DNA of 64,000 nt, from NCBI GenBank assembly GCA_039111635.1, contig JBCAQO010000008.1:186001-250000 (forward strand), in the 5' to 3' direction. The translations under genes were made by a program, and so were the position numbers. Below, piece by piece: positions 34,901 through 45,900 of the stretch. The DNA comes from Heterobasidion occidentale (Eukaryota; Basidiomycota; Agaricomycetes; Russulales; Bondarzewiaceae). The notes under the pieces were generated by a model. The model ran no database searches and was not told where the DNA came from. It saw only the letters and a program-made list of their open reading frames with translations. Each line of letters begins with the position of its first letter. Positions within the stretch are counted from its first letter, which is position 1.

Positions 34901-36867
34901 CGGTTCCATCACCCTTAACGACCGCGAATCGCGATTCTCCCAACCCAAGCTCGAACTCTACGGACTCTTCCGCGCCTCACCACCCCCCCCCCGCCCCTCC
35001 GATCGCTCAAAATGTACCTCATCGGCGTTCGGAACCTGATAGTCGAAGTAGACGCACGCTACATCAAGGGCATGCTCACTAACCCGGATCTCGAACCCAG
35101 CGCTAGCATCAATCGGTGGATCGTCTCCATCCTCACCTTCCATTTCACACTTGTCCACGTCCCCGGCACCTCTCACGGCCCCGATGGCCTCTCCCGACGA
35201 CCACCACAACCCTCCGATCGACCCGAGCCCGAAGACGACTTTGACGACTGGATCGACAATCTCTACGGCTTCCTCCATCAGATCAACAACACGTTCCCCA
35301 CCTCCATCTCAACCTCGACAACCGCCATCTTCACCTCCTCGCTCATAGGCGACCTCCCGACCGATACCGAGTCCGACGACGAAGGCCCGACCATCGACTA
35401 TGCAGATATCCCAAGATCGCAAAAAGCTTTGGAAGCCGAAGAACGCCTTTGGTTGGTCCGCGACTGGCACCGAACATTGGTTCGGCCCCCTTCTCTCTCC
35501 GACTCCGAATATGCGACTTTTCTGCGATATTGCACTGAGTTCTTCATCACAGCCGACAAGCTATGGAGAAAAGACTCGCACGGTCGACACAAGATCGTTG
35601 CAGCCCCCTCTAGTCGGATCACAATTCTCACTGCCGCCCACGACGACGTTGCTCACAAGGGCTTCTACGCCACGACCGCCTTGGTCGCCGAACGCTTCTG
35701 GTGGCCGCACATGAGGCAAGATATTTCCTGGTTTGTTCGGACATGTCACCTTTGCCAGATTCGCCAGACTCGCAACGTCCTCATTCCCCGACCGTCGCTA
35801 CGCCTGCACCACTCTTCGCGAAGATGTATATGGACACCATGCACATGCCGACCGCCGGCGGTTTCAAGTATCTCGTTCAAGGTCGCTGTTCGGTATCACA
35901 CTACCCCGAATTCCGCATGCTGCGACGCGAAACAAGCTCAGCTCTTGCCGACTGGATATTCGAGGATATCCTGTGCCGGTGGGGAACACTGGTAGAGATC
36001 GTCTCCGACAATGGACCAGCATTCGTCAAGGCGCTCGACCAGCTAGCAAAGAAGTACCACGTTCGGCACATCCGCATTTCGGGCTACAATTCCCGCGCCA
36101 ACGGCATCGCCGAACGACCTCACTTCGATGTTCGGCAGGCTCTGTTCAAGGCCGTGGATGGAGACCAGGCCAAGTGGAATCGTGCAGCTCATTTCGTATT
36201 CTGGGCTGATCGCATTACTGTTCGGCGTCGAATGGGCTGTTCCCCATATTTCGCAGCTACCGGCACCCATCCCCTCCTGCCACTCGACATTGCCGAAGCC
36301 ACCTATCTTCTACCACCGCCGACCACAACCCTCAGCACCACCGACCTCATTGCTCGACGTGCCATCGCTTTGCAGAAACGCCGATCGGACCTCGCCCACC
36401 TTCGCGACTCGGTAGTCGGCGCCCGAGTCCAGGCCGCCATCCGATTTGAACAGCAGCATTCGGCCACCCTTCGCGACTTCAATTTCCACCGAGGCTCGCT
36501 GGTCCTGATGCGCAACACAGCCATAGAAAAGGCGCTCAATCGGAAGATGCGACCACGGTACTTGGGACCATTGCTGGTGATTTCTAGGAACCGAGGGGGA
36601 GCATATATTTTGGCCGAACTTGACGGATCGGTCTTTGATCGGCCAGTGGCAGCATTCCGCATTATTCCTTACTTTGCTCGCAGGTCGCTGAAGCTCGCCG
36701 ACCTTGAAGCCCTCCTCGACATCTCACAAGCACGCCTTCGGGCCATGGAAGAATCCCGATCGAGCGACGACGACGCTGAGGCTGACGATGCCGACGAAGA
36801 AGATACCGACACCAGCTCCATCCGATCGGCGGAGGACGACGATGCGGCTTCGGTGACCTCCGACTAG
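31835..36867 (+). pseudogene. pol: Pol of the nested element: protease, RT, RNase H, integrase (frameshifted)
   Basis: A long Pro/Arg-rich linker precedes the protease, whose active-site region is CVIDPGSQVIAMSEGICNEL (DPG instead of DTG/DSG), then NPAYDVLLGRPFDIL. RT: KPWVQRNIPIPPGIYDEV, LDLYVGYDERGLAE, LPMGWTNSVPIFHDDV and the catalytic IDDV near 34310-34322 in place of YxDD. RNase H ends with VHVPGTSHGPDGLSRRP. Integrase: HKGFYATTALVAERFWWPH, CHLCQIRQ, YMDTMHMPTAGGFKYL, SDNGPAFVKALDQLAKKY and GIAERPHF. No chromodomain is present; the C-terminus is acidic. Frame changes lie near 33175, 33815, 34380, 34985 (a nine-C run) and 35740. The variant DPG and IDDV motifs fit a divergent Ty3-type lineage common in Agaricomycetes. 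Confidence 0.78.
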
Positions 36868-36902
36868 ATCCCACCCTCCCACCCTTCGCTCTCTTCGGTC
36901 GG

Positions 36903-36937
36903 TGACTGGGGACAGTCACGATTTCAGTAGGGAGGAG
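36903..36937 (+). repeat. Upstream copy of the polypurine-tract repeat
   Basis: This 35-bp sequence, containing GACAGTCACGATTTCAGTAG followed by GGAGGAG, matches 39550-39584 with about two mismatches. It lies 36 bp after the pol stop, where a polypurine tract and 3' LTR would be expected in a simpler element. It also contains a small GACT...AGTC inverted repeat. Confidence 0.75.
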
Positions 36938-37355
36938 GATTCACAGATATACCCATTCCTTATCTTCGTTTATTCGTCACAGACATGGACTGACGCCCAA
37001 TCATTTCCACATCTCTTAGTACTTTTACCACCGACCGATCGCCGACCGAATAGTCGGCACTCATTTTCCCCATCACTCCTTCAAGTACCAAGCCGCATTG
37101 AAGACTTCTTCCGATTTGCGCAAAACCATAGGGTTTTATGCCTGTGATGACATACTGAGGCTTCCCCTAATATTCCAATTTATTTTCCTCATTTCCGCCG
37201 AACGCTTCGCTTACAAGTACATTCACACACAGTCATTTCACCGACCGATTTCCCGAACGACGCCTCTGGTCTAAGCCGAACGTCTCATTCAATTCAGGAC
37301 AGTCCCTTTACTGCTATATTACATTTTACTATACTATAGAACCGCCGAAACTATT
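36938..37355. other. Non-coding left part of the antisense cassette
   Basis: This interval lies between the first polypurine copy and the stop of the antisense gene. No supportable frame was found; it would serve as the 3' UTR of the antisense transcript. Confidence 0.4.
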
Positions 37356-39030
37356 CTACTCATCGGGTACGAAATCGCCCGACACGGACATATCCGAATC
37401 CTCCGCCGCCGACGAATCCTCGACCAAGACGACATCCGAAGACGTAGACGGACCCGCCTGCACCTCGAGCGACTCCAACTCCGCCTGCCACATCTTGATC
37501 GACCGCGCCAACGAAGCCCGCGTACCCTCCGCCACAGCGATCCGGTACCGAAGATCGGACGCGATGCCTTGCGCAACGATCGGCGACAAACGAGATGAGT
37601 CGGACAGGGCGGGGACGGCGACAGAACGGGAGCGGGAGGAGGAGGGAACGGCACGGGTGGTGGTGGGAAGGCGTTGGACAGGCTTCCGAGCCCGCACACC
37701 TGAGACAACCCGATGAGCTCCCATCCCAGCACTAATCAAACCGGTACTCACCTCTGGTCTGCGCTATGCTCTCACCGACAGAACGTTCGGGCATGAGGAC
37801 CTCGACCTTGCGTTTTTTTGACGGGCGCAACAGCGCATTCGCTCCTGACTTGTCGGAAACCTTCCCCTTCGACTTCCCCTTACCCGTCGACTTTCCTTTC
37901 CCCGTCGGTGTCCACCCGGGCTGGAAACTGCACCCCTTTTGCTGGTCGGCGCACTTGATACAAGACACCTGACCAGGCCGGGTGTAGCAACGAAACGCCA
38001 CGGTCGAGAAATCGGAGGAGCACCGACTACAGGCGTACTCGGCCTAGAAAAGAAGAAGGTCAGTCTCAGGAGGCGGCAAAAGGGAAGGGACGCACCAGGC
38101 AATCACCAGATACTAGCCCAGGGGGGTCCTTAAAGACCTTACCGGCACCATTCCGTTCCTCTGGGGCCCGAACCGTCGACATCCGGCCGTGACCAGGGCC
38201 TAGCGAAAGCACGACGCGGCCGGAAGATGGCGTCCGTTGACGCGCGAACTCGACAACAACAGCAGCCGCCGACGGCTTGCCGTTCACATTGGTCGGGGCG
38301 GCCGAAGCGACCGGGTCGACGCTCATGCGATGCAAGGCGGCGGTTGCGGACGCGAGGTCGGACTCGGCGACCGAGGGATGAGGTTGAGAAGGAGAAGGGG
38401 CGAAGGAGGGCTCGGGACGAGAGGAGGACGCGGCAGGAACGGATGGAGAAGGAGAACGAAGAAAGAGAGGGAGGGGAAGAACGGACTCGGCTTCTAGGGC
38501 GGCCATCTGACGATCTCCCTCTTCCGCATCGAGCAACCCACTGAACATCGCCTCCACCAGTGCCTCCCGGCGACGCTGACAACCTTCTTCGGCCACCCGA
38601 AGGGCAGAAGCAGCGCGCGCCGCCTCAGCCTCCTCAGCCTCGCGTTCGGCAGCGGCTACCCGCGCAGCTTCCTCCTCCAGGGCCTGTGCCTCGACCGCTT
38701 GTTGCTGCGCGGCAAAGCGCACCGCACGCTGCGGCAAGATTCGCGTTCCCCAGGCTAGCCAGTGGTCGGTGGCCATATGATCGAGGCCGCGCTCGGCCTC
38801 GGCGATCCAGTCGGCGAGTTCGGGCACTTCCTGCCCACGCACCGATCGGTCGAACACAGCCTACGAAGGTGTCAGCATCTAAGCACAAACAAGAGGAAGA
38901 ACCGACTTACCACTCGTTTGGCAAACCCCTGCGCCCAGGCCTCGTAATCTTCGTACTCGGCGGCGCCATCGGGAAGGGCGAGCATGTACTCCCCGAGCTT
39001 GGTTTTGAGGACAGAGAGGATGGAAGACAT
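37356..39030 (-). CDS. Spliced antisense gene inside the nested retrotransposon (500-residue, nuclear-type, Cys-cluster protein)
   Basis: Four exons on the minus strand: 39030-38911, 38860-38114, 38043-37752 and 37699-37356. They total 1,503 nt, or 501 codons including the stop. The three introns (50, 70 and 52 nt) are GT-AG and all junctions keep frame. The protein starts MSSILSVLKTKLGEYMLALP, then has an Ala/Glu/Arg-rich coiled-coil region (EEEAARVAAAEREAEEAEAA) and a Ser/Pro-rich linker. Next come six cysteines spaced C-x2-C-x10-C-x8-C-x2-C-x6-C, a GKGKSTGKGKSKGK basic run, the nuclear-localisation-like PSKKRKVE, and an acidic Ser/Asp tail ending GDFVPDE. It is not a retroviral structural protein. 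Every exon is open although gag-pol on the other strand is frameshifted. A DNA- or RNA-binding role is only an inference. Confidence 0.7.
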
Positions 39031-39549
39031 GGTGGGAAGGCCGAAAGGAGTCGGACGAGGAGACGAAGTGGCGGGAAGAGGGCGATAAAGGACTTAGTCG
39101 CTGGAGAATCAACGATCGGCAGGTGATTGTGGTCACCTGACAAAGCCACGTGCCACTGCGCTCGGCAGAAACCGCGATACGCGCCACCGCTCCTTGCCGA
39201 CACGCTCTCACGCCAGCGTCTAGTTGGGGCACTCTAGGCTTCAGCCACTTCCTCACCTAATCAGTTGCCACGCCACAGGACTTTGCCGACTCAGCCCCGG
39301 TCTCTCTTGCGTGCCGACCCGGTCCTTTCTACGACATCTCCTTGCCGATTATTCACCTGTGCCACATCTCTCCCACGCACCCACCCCTTTCCACGCCACC
39401 GCTCATAGCCAATCTTTTCCCACGAAACTTGCCACACCGCTCCATTTTCCACGCCACAGCTATTCTTTCCACGCTATCGCTTGTTACCAACTCTTTCCCA
39501 CATTTTCCACACCACTTTTTTTCCGCTCCGACTCATAGCCGCCGACCAC
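39031..39549. other. Upstream region of the antisense gene
   Basis: This 520-bp stretch lies between the antisense ATG and the second polypurine copy. It is rich in CCACGCCAC/CTTTCC pyrimidine-rich repeats on the plus strand. It would contain the antisense promoter if that is separate from the LTR; no clear TATA box was seen. Confidence 0.4.
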
Positions 39550-39584
39550 TGACTGAGGACAGTCAGGATTTCAGTAGGGAGGAG
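39550..39584 (+). repeat. Polypurine tract repeat next to the 3' LTR
   Basis: TGACTGAGGACAGTCAGGAT, followed by TTCAGTAGGGAGGAG and a single A, directly abuts the 3' LTR at 39586. This is the normal place for the plus-strand primer. It is the partner of 36903-36937. Confidence 0.8.
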
Positions 39585-39585
39585 A

Positions 39586-40661
39586 TGATGAGCGTGCACC
39601 CGCGCTAGGGTCCGAGGGAGGTATTCGGGAAGCTTTGGGGAGATACCGAACAGCGCTAGACAAGTACCGAAGACGCCGACTTTTACCGAACACGGTCGGT
39701 CCCTACCCGACCGACGACAAGCCACCGAAGGACGTTCGGCAGCACTTGGGTCAGTTCGCCCACACTTCACGTACTTACCATGACCGCATAGGAGTGTTAC
39801 GATAAGTGTTTACGAGATCGGAGCCAGTATTCCGTATCGGCCGATGTCCTCCGTGAGTCGGTCGGTCCTTATCGCTTATCTTCCCGACTTCCGCATGGTT
39901 GATCAAACGCGATCTTGCACCATTGCTTGGCCACCCTGGTTGTACGATACCTCTTCTTTATTTTTCATTGGTTCTCCAACGCCTGTTCCTACTACCTACG
40001 CTCGGGCGACGGATCCCGAACGTTCGGGATTTCGACATCACTGATTACCTTTTACCTTATCACCTTCGGAACCCATATGGACATCTCACCTACCTTCTTA
40101 TCTTCTCTGATCGCTGGGGCTTGGCGCCCATTCGACATCTACTCTCATTTCGGGTTCGATATTTTACTTAGGGGCTCTGTTTACTATAAAAACCTACATA
40201 CAACTCTGGAATAAACCAGCTTTCGCACCCCACAGTTCAGAGCTCATCGCACTCGTCTCAACCATCGAAATCGTCTTCGTCGACTCCGAAAACTTGTCAT
40301 CCTCATCGTTCGGCCTTGTTCGCGTTCGTACTCGTCTCTTCGCTCGTACCCCTCGTCCTCCCTCGTATATTGTCAGAGTCCGTGTGGCTCTTGAAGCACG
40401 TAGTTGTCGGTCGCGACACTACTTTCTCGTTACCGACCGAATCCCCGACTTGACCGACCGAACGTTCGGTCGGTGTTCGACGCAGTCCCGAAACCGTTCG
40501 GGCGCTATAATCTCACACTCCTCGCTGCTTCTCAGTACGCCATCGATTTCTAAAGTCATCACTAACAATTCCTTGTGTATTAGATACTAGCTCCAGCACC
40601 CCCTGCATTAGAGGTTGTTTTGGTGTTGTGCTCGGCACTTAGAGCCACCTCTAGCGTATCA
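39586..40661 (+). repeat. 3' LTR of the nested element
   Basis: This 1,076-bp LTR is nearly identical to 29409-30484; differences are mostly single-base indels such as CCC/CC. It is right-flanked by ACGT, the target duplication. Confidence 0.9.
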
Positions 40662-40962
40662 ACGTTTCTACTCATCACATAATCATTCGCACGTGACACC
40701 TTTCCGTGTCGTCGCCAGACGGAACTGGCTTATCAAAGGTACCAGGAGAGGCCTGGTTCGAGCAGCTGCCTATTGACTCTAGGAGCATACTCGCAACAAA
40801 ACCATACCGGTGAAGGAAGAACATCGGGGGGTGACGCAATATTGTGGCAATATTGTTAGGAACCTGAATCAAACAGCTCAACGGAGATGGAAAACTCCTA
40901 GGCGTTGTAAACAACGTAAGTTGGTCTTCGCCCCAGAAAACGAAGTCATATTGGAAAGACGC

Positions 40963-42038
40963 TGATACGCTAGAGGTGGCTCTAAGTGCCGAGCACAACA
41001 CTAAAACAACCTCTAAGGCAGGGGTGCTGGAGCTAGTATCTGATACACAAGGAATTGTTAGTGATGACTTTAGAAATCGAAGGCGTACTGAGAAACAACG
41101 GGGAGTATGAGATTATAGCGCCCAAACGGTTTTGGGACTGCGCCGAACACTGACCAAATGTTCGGTCGGTCGAGTCGGGGATTTGGTCGGTAACGAGAAG
41201 GTAGTGTCGCGACTGACAACTTCGTGCTTCAAGAGCCACACGGGACTCTGACAATATACAAGGAAGGACGAGGGGTACGAGCGAAGAGACGAGTACAAAT
41301 GCAAATGAGGCCAAATGACAAGGATGACAAGTTTTCGGAAGTCGACAAAGACGATTTCAATGGTTGAGACAAGTGCAAATGAGCTCTGAACTGTGGGGTG
41401 CGAAAGCTGGTTTATTCCAGAGTTGTATGTAGGTTTTTATAGTAAACAGAGCCCTAAGTAAAATATCAAACGAGAAATGAGAGTAAATGTCGAACGGGTG
41501 CCAAGCCCTAGCGAACAGAGAAGATAAGAAGGTAGGTGAGATGTCCATATGGGTTCCAAAGGTGATAAGGTGAGAGTTAATCAGCGATGGCGAAATTCCG
41601 AACGTTCGGGATCCGTCGCCCGAGTGTAGGTAGCAGGAATAGGCATTGGAGAACCAATGAAAATAAAGAAGAAGTAACGTACGACCAGGGTGGCCAAGTA
41701 ATGGTGCAAGATCGTGTTTGACCGACCACGCGGAAGTCGGGAAGATAAGCGATAAGGACCAACTGACTCACGGAGCACATCGGCCAACACGGAATACTGG
41801 CTCCAATCCCGTAAACGCCTATCGTAACACTCCTGTGCAATCATGGTAAGTACGTGAAGTGTGGGTGAACTGACCCAAGTGCTGCCAAACGTCCTTCGGT
41901 GGCCTGCGGTCGGTCGGGTAGGGACCGACCATGTTTGGTGCAGGTCGGCGTCTTCGTTACTTATCTAGTGTTGTTCGGTATCTCCCCAAAGCTTCCCGAA
42001 TACCTCCCTCGGACCCTAGCGTGGGTGCATGCTCATCA
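40963..42038 (-). repeat. Reverse-oriented solo LTR of the nested element's family
   Basis: This 1,076-bp copy begins TGATACGC and ends GCTCATCA, the reverse complement of the LTR above. It is more diverged and flanked by the 4-bp duplication ACGC (40959-40962 and 42039-42042). It inserted into the terminal reading frame of the outer chromovirus. No internal sequence remains, so it arose by LTR-LTR recombination. Confidence 0.85.
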
Positions 42039-42148
42039 ACGCATCCCAATCTATTTGGACGACCAGAAAGCAATTGTACGTGGAATGACGATGAAGCTCG
42101 CTCGAGGCGAGTAGTCCCCTCAGGAGTTGGGACCTAAAAAGAGGGTAA

Positions 42149-42732
42149 TGTTATGACTTGACCAATCGGGGCCCTTTGGGGCCGGTCTACCCGATGGTTC
42201 AAGCATCACATGCTAGGCGGCTCCACTACAGAGCGTATATCAAGGTATTCGGCATGTCCTTAGGAGCCAACTGGACCAATGGTTCTTCAAGACATCGGTA
42301 GAGGTTATATGACAGGGTCATGGGTATAGCGGATTGATAAGATAGGCATTCACATGCCATGGGCTTAGGGCTTATGGGTAAGCACCTCATCGCACCAGGA
42401 TGGATTGGTGCGACTGGAGAAGTACAAGAGTAGGCACCGGCTGAGAGAGACGGCGACCACAGCTCTCCTGGGATGGAAACCTGGAGAAGCATACGGACTC
42501 TTACCCTATACCCTATACAGTATATAAGGCCCATAGAATAGGCTGAGGATCTTCAGTCTATTCTCTTCGTTTGTTCGTATCTCCCTATATGGACACTTTG
42601 TTCTTAGAATAATCATTATCCCCTTCTGTATCATTATCTGATACAGTCGAGACTTCGTCCACCACTCAGTCCATTGTACGACCTAGGGAAGAACCTACTA
42701 CTCTTGGGTTATTGAACGAGCAGTTCATAACA
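42149..42732 (+). repeat. 3' LTR of the chromovirus
   Basis: This 584-bp LTR begins TGTTATGACTTGACCAATC and ends CAGTTCATAACA. It is preceded by the purine tract AAAAAGAGGG (42136-42145). The predicted transcript start AGTCTATTCT lies at 42555-42564. CpG-to-TpG/CpA differences from the 5' LTR are visible, for example CCCTTTGGGG versus CCCTTCGGGG. Confidence 0.9.
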
Positions 42733-42918
42733 AGTACCTCCCCCTTAAGTGATTATTGTACATAAACGAACAAGGCTTGTCTCATTCTCTTGTCTATGCC
42801 TCAGTGCTTGATTCTCACATGGTATTATAGCCCCGGAACCAACTGAAAAATCCTTCAAAACAACGAGGTAACTACCAGGATACATTTATATTACCCCCCG
42901 CTCATATTTCTGCTGTAG

Positions 42919-45900
42919 AGTACCTCATTGCAGCAAGGGTCGTGTGATAATGGACGGTCAGCGTATACACGCTTCTGTGGCATTCAAGCACAAGACATAC
43001 ACTCCCAAAATGGAACTGACCAACTTCGGCTGGAAACACCTTGTTGGGACAGGAAAAAATGACAATGATCTCTCCTGGGCCGAGGACTTTGAACAATTAC
43101 TGGAAATGGATCTCTTTGATCTTACGTTTATTCAAGACGCTATACAGAATCTGGGTATCAGGGATGATGCCATTAGGATCTACAACCTCAAACCGCTTGG
43201 CATTCATTGCTACATCACGTGGGCAGCCATATTCCTTGTCACCGCGAACTGTTCAAACTTTCAATGCTTCATTTTTTCTAGTCAAGGGAGCAGAAGCAAT
43301 CATTGAAAAAAACACAACAGTTGACAGCATATTGGGGCTACTCAGTGAGCCAACTCTCCAAGAACACAGTATCAAGTGTATACTTCAGCTGGTCAAGAAT
43401 GGTAAGTCTTATGGCTCTTATGACTGTTGTTAGGACCGCGTCCTAACACGTGCTCCGCACATGAATGGATGGGCTGGTCAAGTGCTTCGGACGTGCTACA
43501 GACTCGGACCGTTCCCCATGACTCATTACTATTTACATGCTCACTGCATGAACGCTTACTTACGATTCCTGGTTCTTGATGCAGACAGACTTTGGTTCCT
43601 GGCCCTGTTCCTGGTTCCTGATTGATCGTGATGTGCCTCGGTATTTGACATGGATGTGGACAGACATTAGATCAATGACACATCTTAGCTTACGGATCTC
43701 GATCATTGACTTTGGTACCTGAGAAGCGCACAGACCAGATCGCGATCCTGCCCTAGATACTTCTTTGTATATTTAGCTGAGATGAGCTTCTAAGAAGCTT
43801 AGCTTGTTCACCTGTAATACACTTGATCTTTGCACTGCACCCGGTGTCTGGCTAACTTCCTAGCCCACACTTCGTGATCTCTGTCAGATCTGAGAAACTC
43901 TTTACACGGTCTGACGACGCACTGGACTCGTCTCCCTTCCCTCCCCTCCCTCTACTCATCCACTTCTACACCGGTCTAGCTGCCTTCCGTGTTCTCAGTT
44001 GGACACCTCCTCGTGTCATCTGTTGGACAGGAGAAGATCATCCAGTGCCTCCTCATCATCAAGAAGACCTCGAAGATCACCTTCTTAATCTCTTCGAGAA
44101 CCAAGCAGACAGCGACCCCAAATTCCTTGAAAGAGCCCAGAGACAATCCATCGTCTTTATCCATTGGAGTCTACGACTCTACGAACTAGTGGAGGTTTAG
44201 CCTAGGGACCCCTTTGTGCATTGGTGCACGTGATAGGTCTCCGACCTAACAACTGTCTCTAGCTGAAAAATACACAGAACATATCTGGTTACAAATGCAA
44301 ACCAAAGATGTCATTCAAGCCTTGACGAAAGAGCTTGGAAAGAAAGATTCGGACATCTGGGTACTGTATTAGACTGTCTTTCTCGACTTGTGCTTTCCAG
44401 TTGGTCTTCGACTGTATCTCTCTGGATTAATTAACGTACATCATCCCATAGTCGAGCGAAGCAATGTCAATGAAATATTAGAGGTGTTCAACCAACCGGA
44501 CCTCCTTACCAAAATCACAACTAAAGAGGAAAAAATGGCGAACAGCAGGGCATCATCTCTCTATCGGTTGCTAATCAAAGGCTCGTTTCTCTTCTTTTTA
44601 TGTGTCATAGTCTAGTAGTTCTATAGAGGGCATTCCGCGACATCTCGTGGGAACTGAATATGTGACAAGATTTGCCGAGCAGTTTTTGATTCCGATGATC
44701 TCAAATTGTACAATCGCCCTACCACCTTCTTCGGGGTGTTACTAATTTTCTGTGCAATTTGCATAGCTATTGTCAATGGTACACCCAATCCTCTAGCGGC
44801 ATTCCCCGGACAATTTCTGAACCAGTGGAAGGAAAACATCAAGCTTCTTTCAATAGTTGTTCAAGAACCCAATGAACTGGTTCTTGGCTTTCCTTTCCTG
44901 TCCTTACTTCTAGAATTCGGTATAGGTGTCCGTTGATCTCCTGCACGCGTAAATTTTTGATATTTTCGCAGGCAATGTCAGACAAGTCTTACTCGATAAC
45001 TCAATTATCCAAGGCGTCAAACGGTTGCTTGAATCTGATCACTCAAACGTTCGAAAGAAATGTCTAGATTTTATCCAGGATCTGACAGTATACGGTAGTT
45101 CGACCAGTCAATGCTTGCATCTCACCCGCTGATGTTGGCGCAGATGACACGCGAAGCAGCGTCATTGACGCCAATACCATCTCCATCGTCATTCAGCTCG
45201 TTCAGAGCTCACCGACATATGAATCAGCCGCGGCGGTCTTTTCCAAACTTTCGGAGGATGGTACGTCGTTAACCGTTCCGCTTTCGTTTCCAATTCCGTC
45301 TCACAAATTCACAATTTCTCAGGAAGTGCTCGAAGAGTGACTTACGACGTGATCACCGAGGCTTTGAAAGATTCCTCGCCTTCCACCAAGTTTGCTGCCG
45401 TATGGTCTCTTAGCCTGCTGCGAAATTGTGATGAGTATAACCATAGTAGGTTCTACAAATTCCTGAACACATTCGAGCCTTACAATACTCCAATAGACGA
45501 CACCGGTCTGGCTAGCTTGATCGATACTGTGGTCACAATGATGATGGACCAGAATGAACGTCTAGGGATCCGAAGCTGCTGCTCAGTCACGCTTTCTGAA
45601 CTTGCACAATACAGTAAGATCCGCTCACCTTTTTCATTACATACTGACCGTTGTGTAGATGTGATACGCAGGCAGTTCAACCAGCCACAGGTTATTCAAA
45701 GAATCAGTGACATGCTGCGAGTGTTTAAACCTTCCGCTCCGCTTGATAGCGAACTTATAAAGTGCGGAGCTCGGGCAGATCGTACGTTTGACTTTCCCTT
45801 ACTTGCAGAATAGGCTTCGTAACATATGGATGGCCAGACTTCTGGTCACTGAGCGGGGCAACTTCCCCTAGTGATCATGCGATTACATTGCTAGCTCAAC

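Larger units (their letters stand above)
29409..40661 (+). mobile_element. Nested Ty3-type LTR retrotransposon with an antisense gene cassette
   Basis: The two LTRs are each 1,076 bp, beginning TGATGAGCG and ending AGCGTATCA, and are flanked by the 4-bp duplication ACGT. Internal order: tRNA-type primer site, gag, protease with DPGS, RT with an IDDV catalytic motif, RNase H, integrase without chromodomain, a first polypurine copy (36903-36937), a spliced antisense gene (37356-39030), a second polypurine copy (39550-39584) and the 3' LTR. The LTRs differ at only a handful of sites, mostly single-base indels, so the insertion is recent relative to its host element. Confidence 0.9.
29279..42114 (+). 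pseudogene. Terminal reading frame of the chromovirus, split by two nested insertions
   Basis: The frame reads IKEMKIYPGNTEAWPSAF up to the left boundary of the inner element (29408). It resumes after its 4-bp duplication (FYSSHNHSHVTPFRVVARR, then NIVRNLNQTAQRRWKTPRR), and is cut again at 40962. It continues after the solo LTR as RIPIYLDDQKAIVRGMTMK and ends at TAG 42112-42114, just before the purine tract and 3' LTR. The phase is preserved across both insertions once the duplicated 4 bp are discounted. That supports a real ancestral frame. TGA at 29373 and TGA/TAG near 40773-40781 interrupt it. The protein is basic, with no recognised domain. Confidence 0.5.
19593..42732 (+). mobile_element. 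Tf1/sushi-type chromovirus (Ty3-type LTR retrotransposon), disrupted by nested insertions
   Basis: The element has a 5' LTR (19593-20173), primer-binding site (20176-20185), leader, gag with zinc knuckle, pol (protease, RT, RNase H, integrase, chromodomain), an accessory frame (25.9-27.1 kb), a repeat array (27.3-29.0 kb), a terminal reading frame split by two insertions, a purine-rich tract (42135-42145) and a 3' LTR (42149-42732). The C-terminal chromodomain and the self-complementary primer site place it near the Tf1/sushi group. Without the two insertions (29409-40661 and 40963-42038) it is about 10.8 kb. Gag-pol is interrupted by ten TGA codons and some frame changes, so this copy is not autonomous. 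The flanks CCAGC and AGTAC do not form a target duplication. Confidence 0.85.

Noticed and set aside
37356..39030. Envelope-like protein in the nested element
   Set aside because: The frame is antisense, spliced, lacks a signal peptide and membrane anchor, and has a nuclear-localisation-like motif.
18749..42732. CRISPR-like or prokaryotic mobile island interpretation of the repeats
   Set aside because: The repeats are LTRs and a degenerate motif array in a spliceosomal-intron-rich eukaryotic sequence; there are no regular spacers or cas-like genes.
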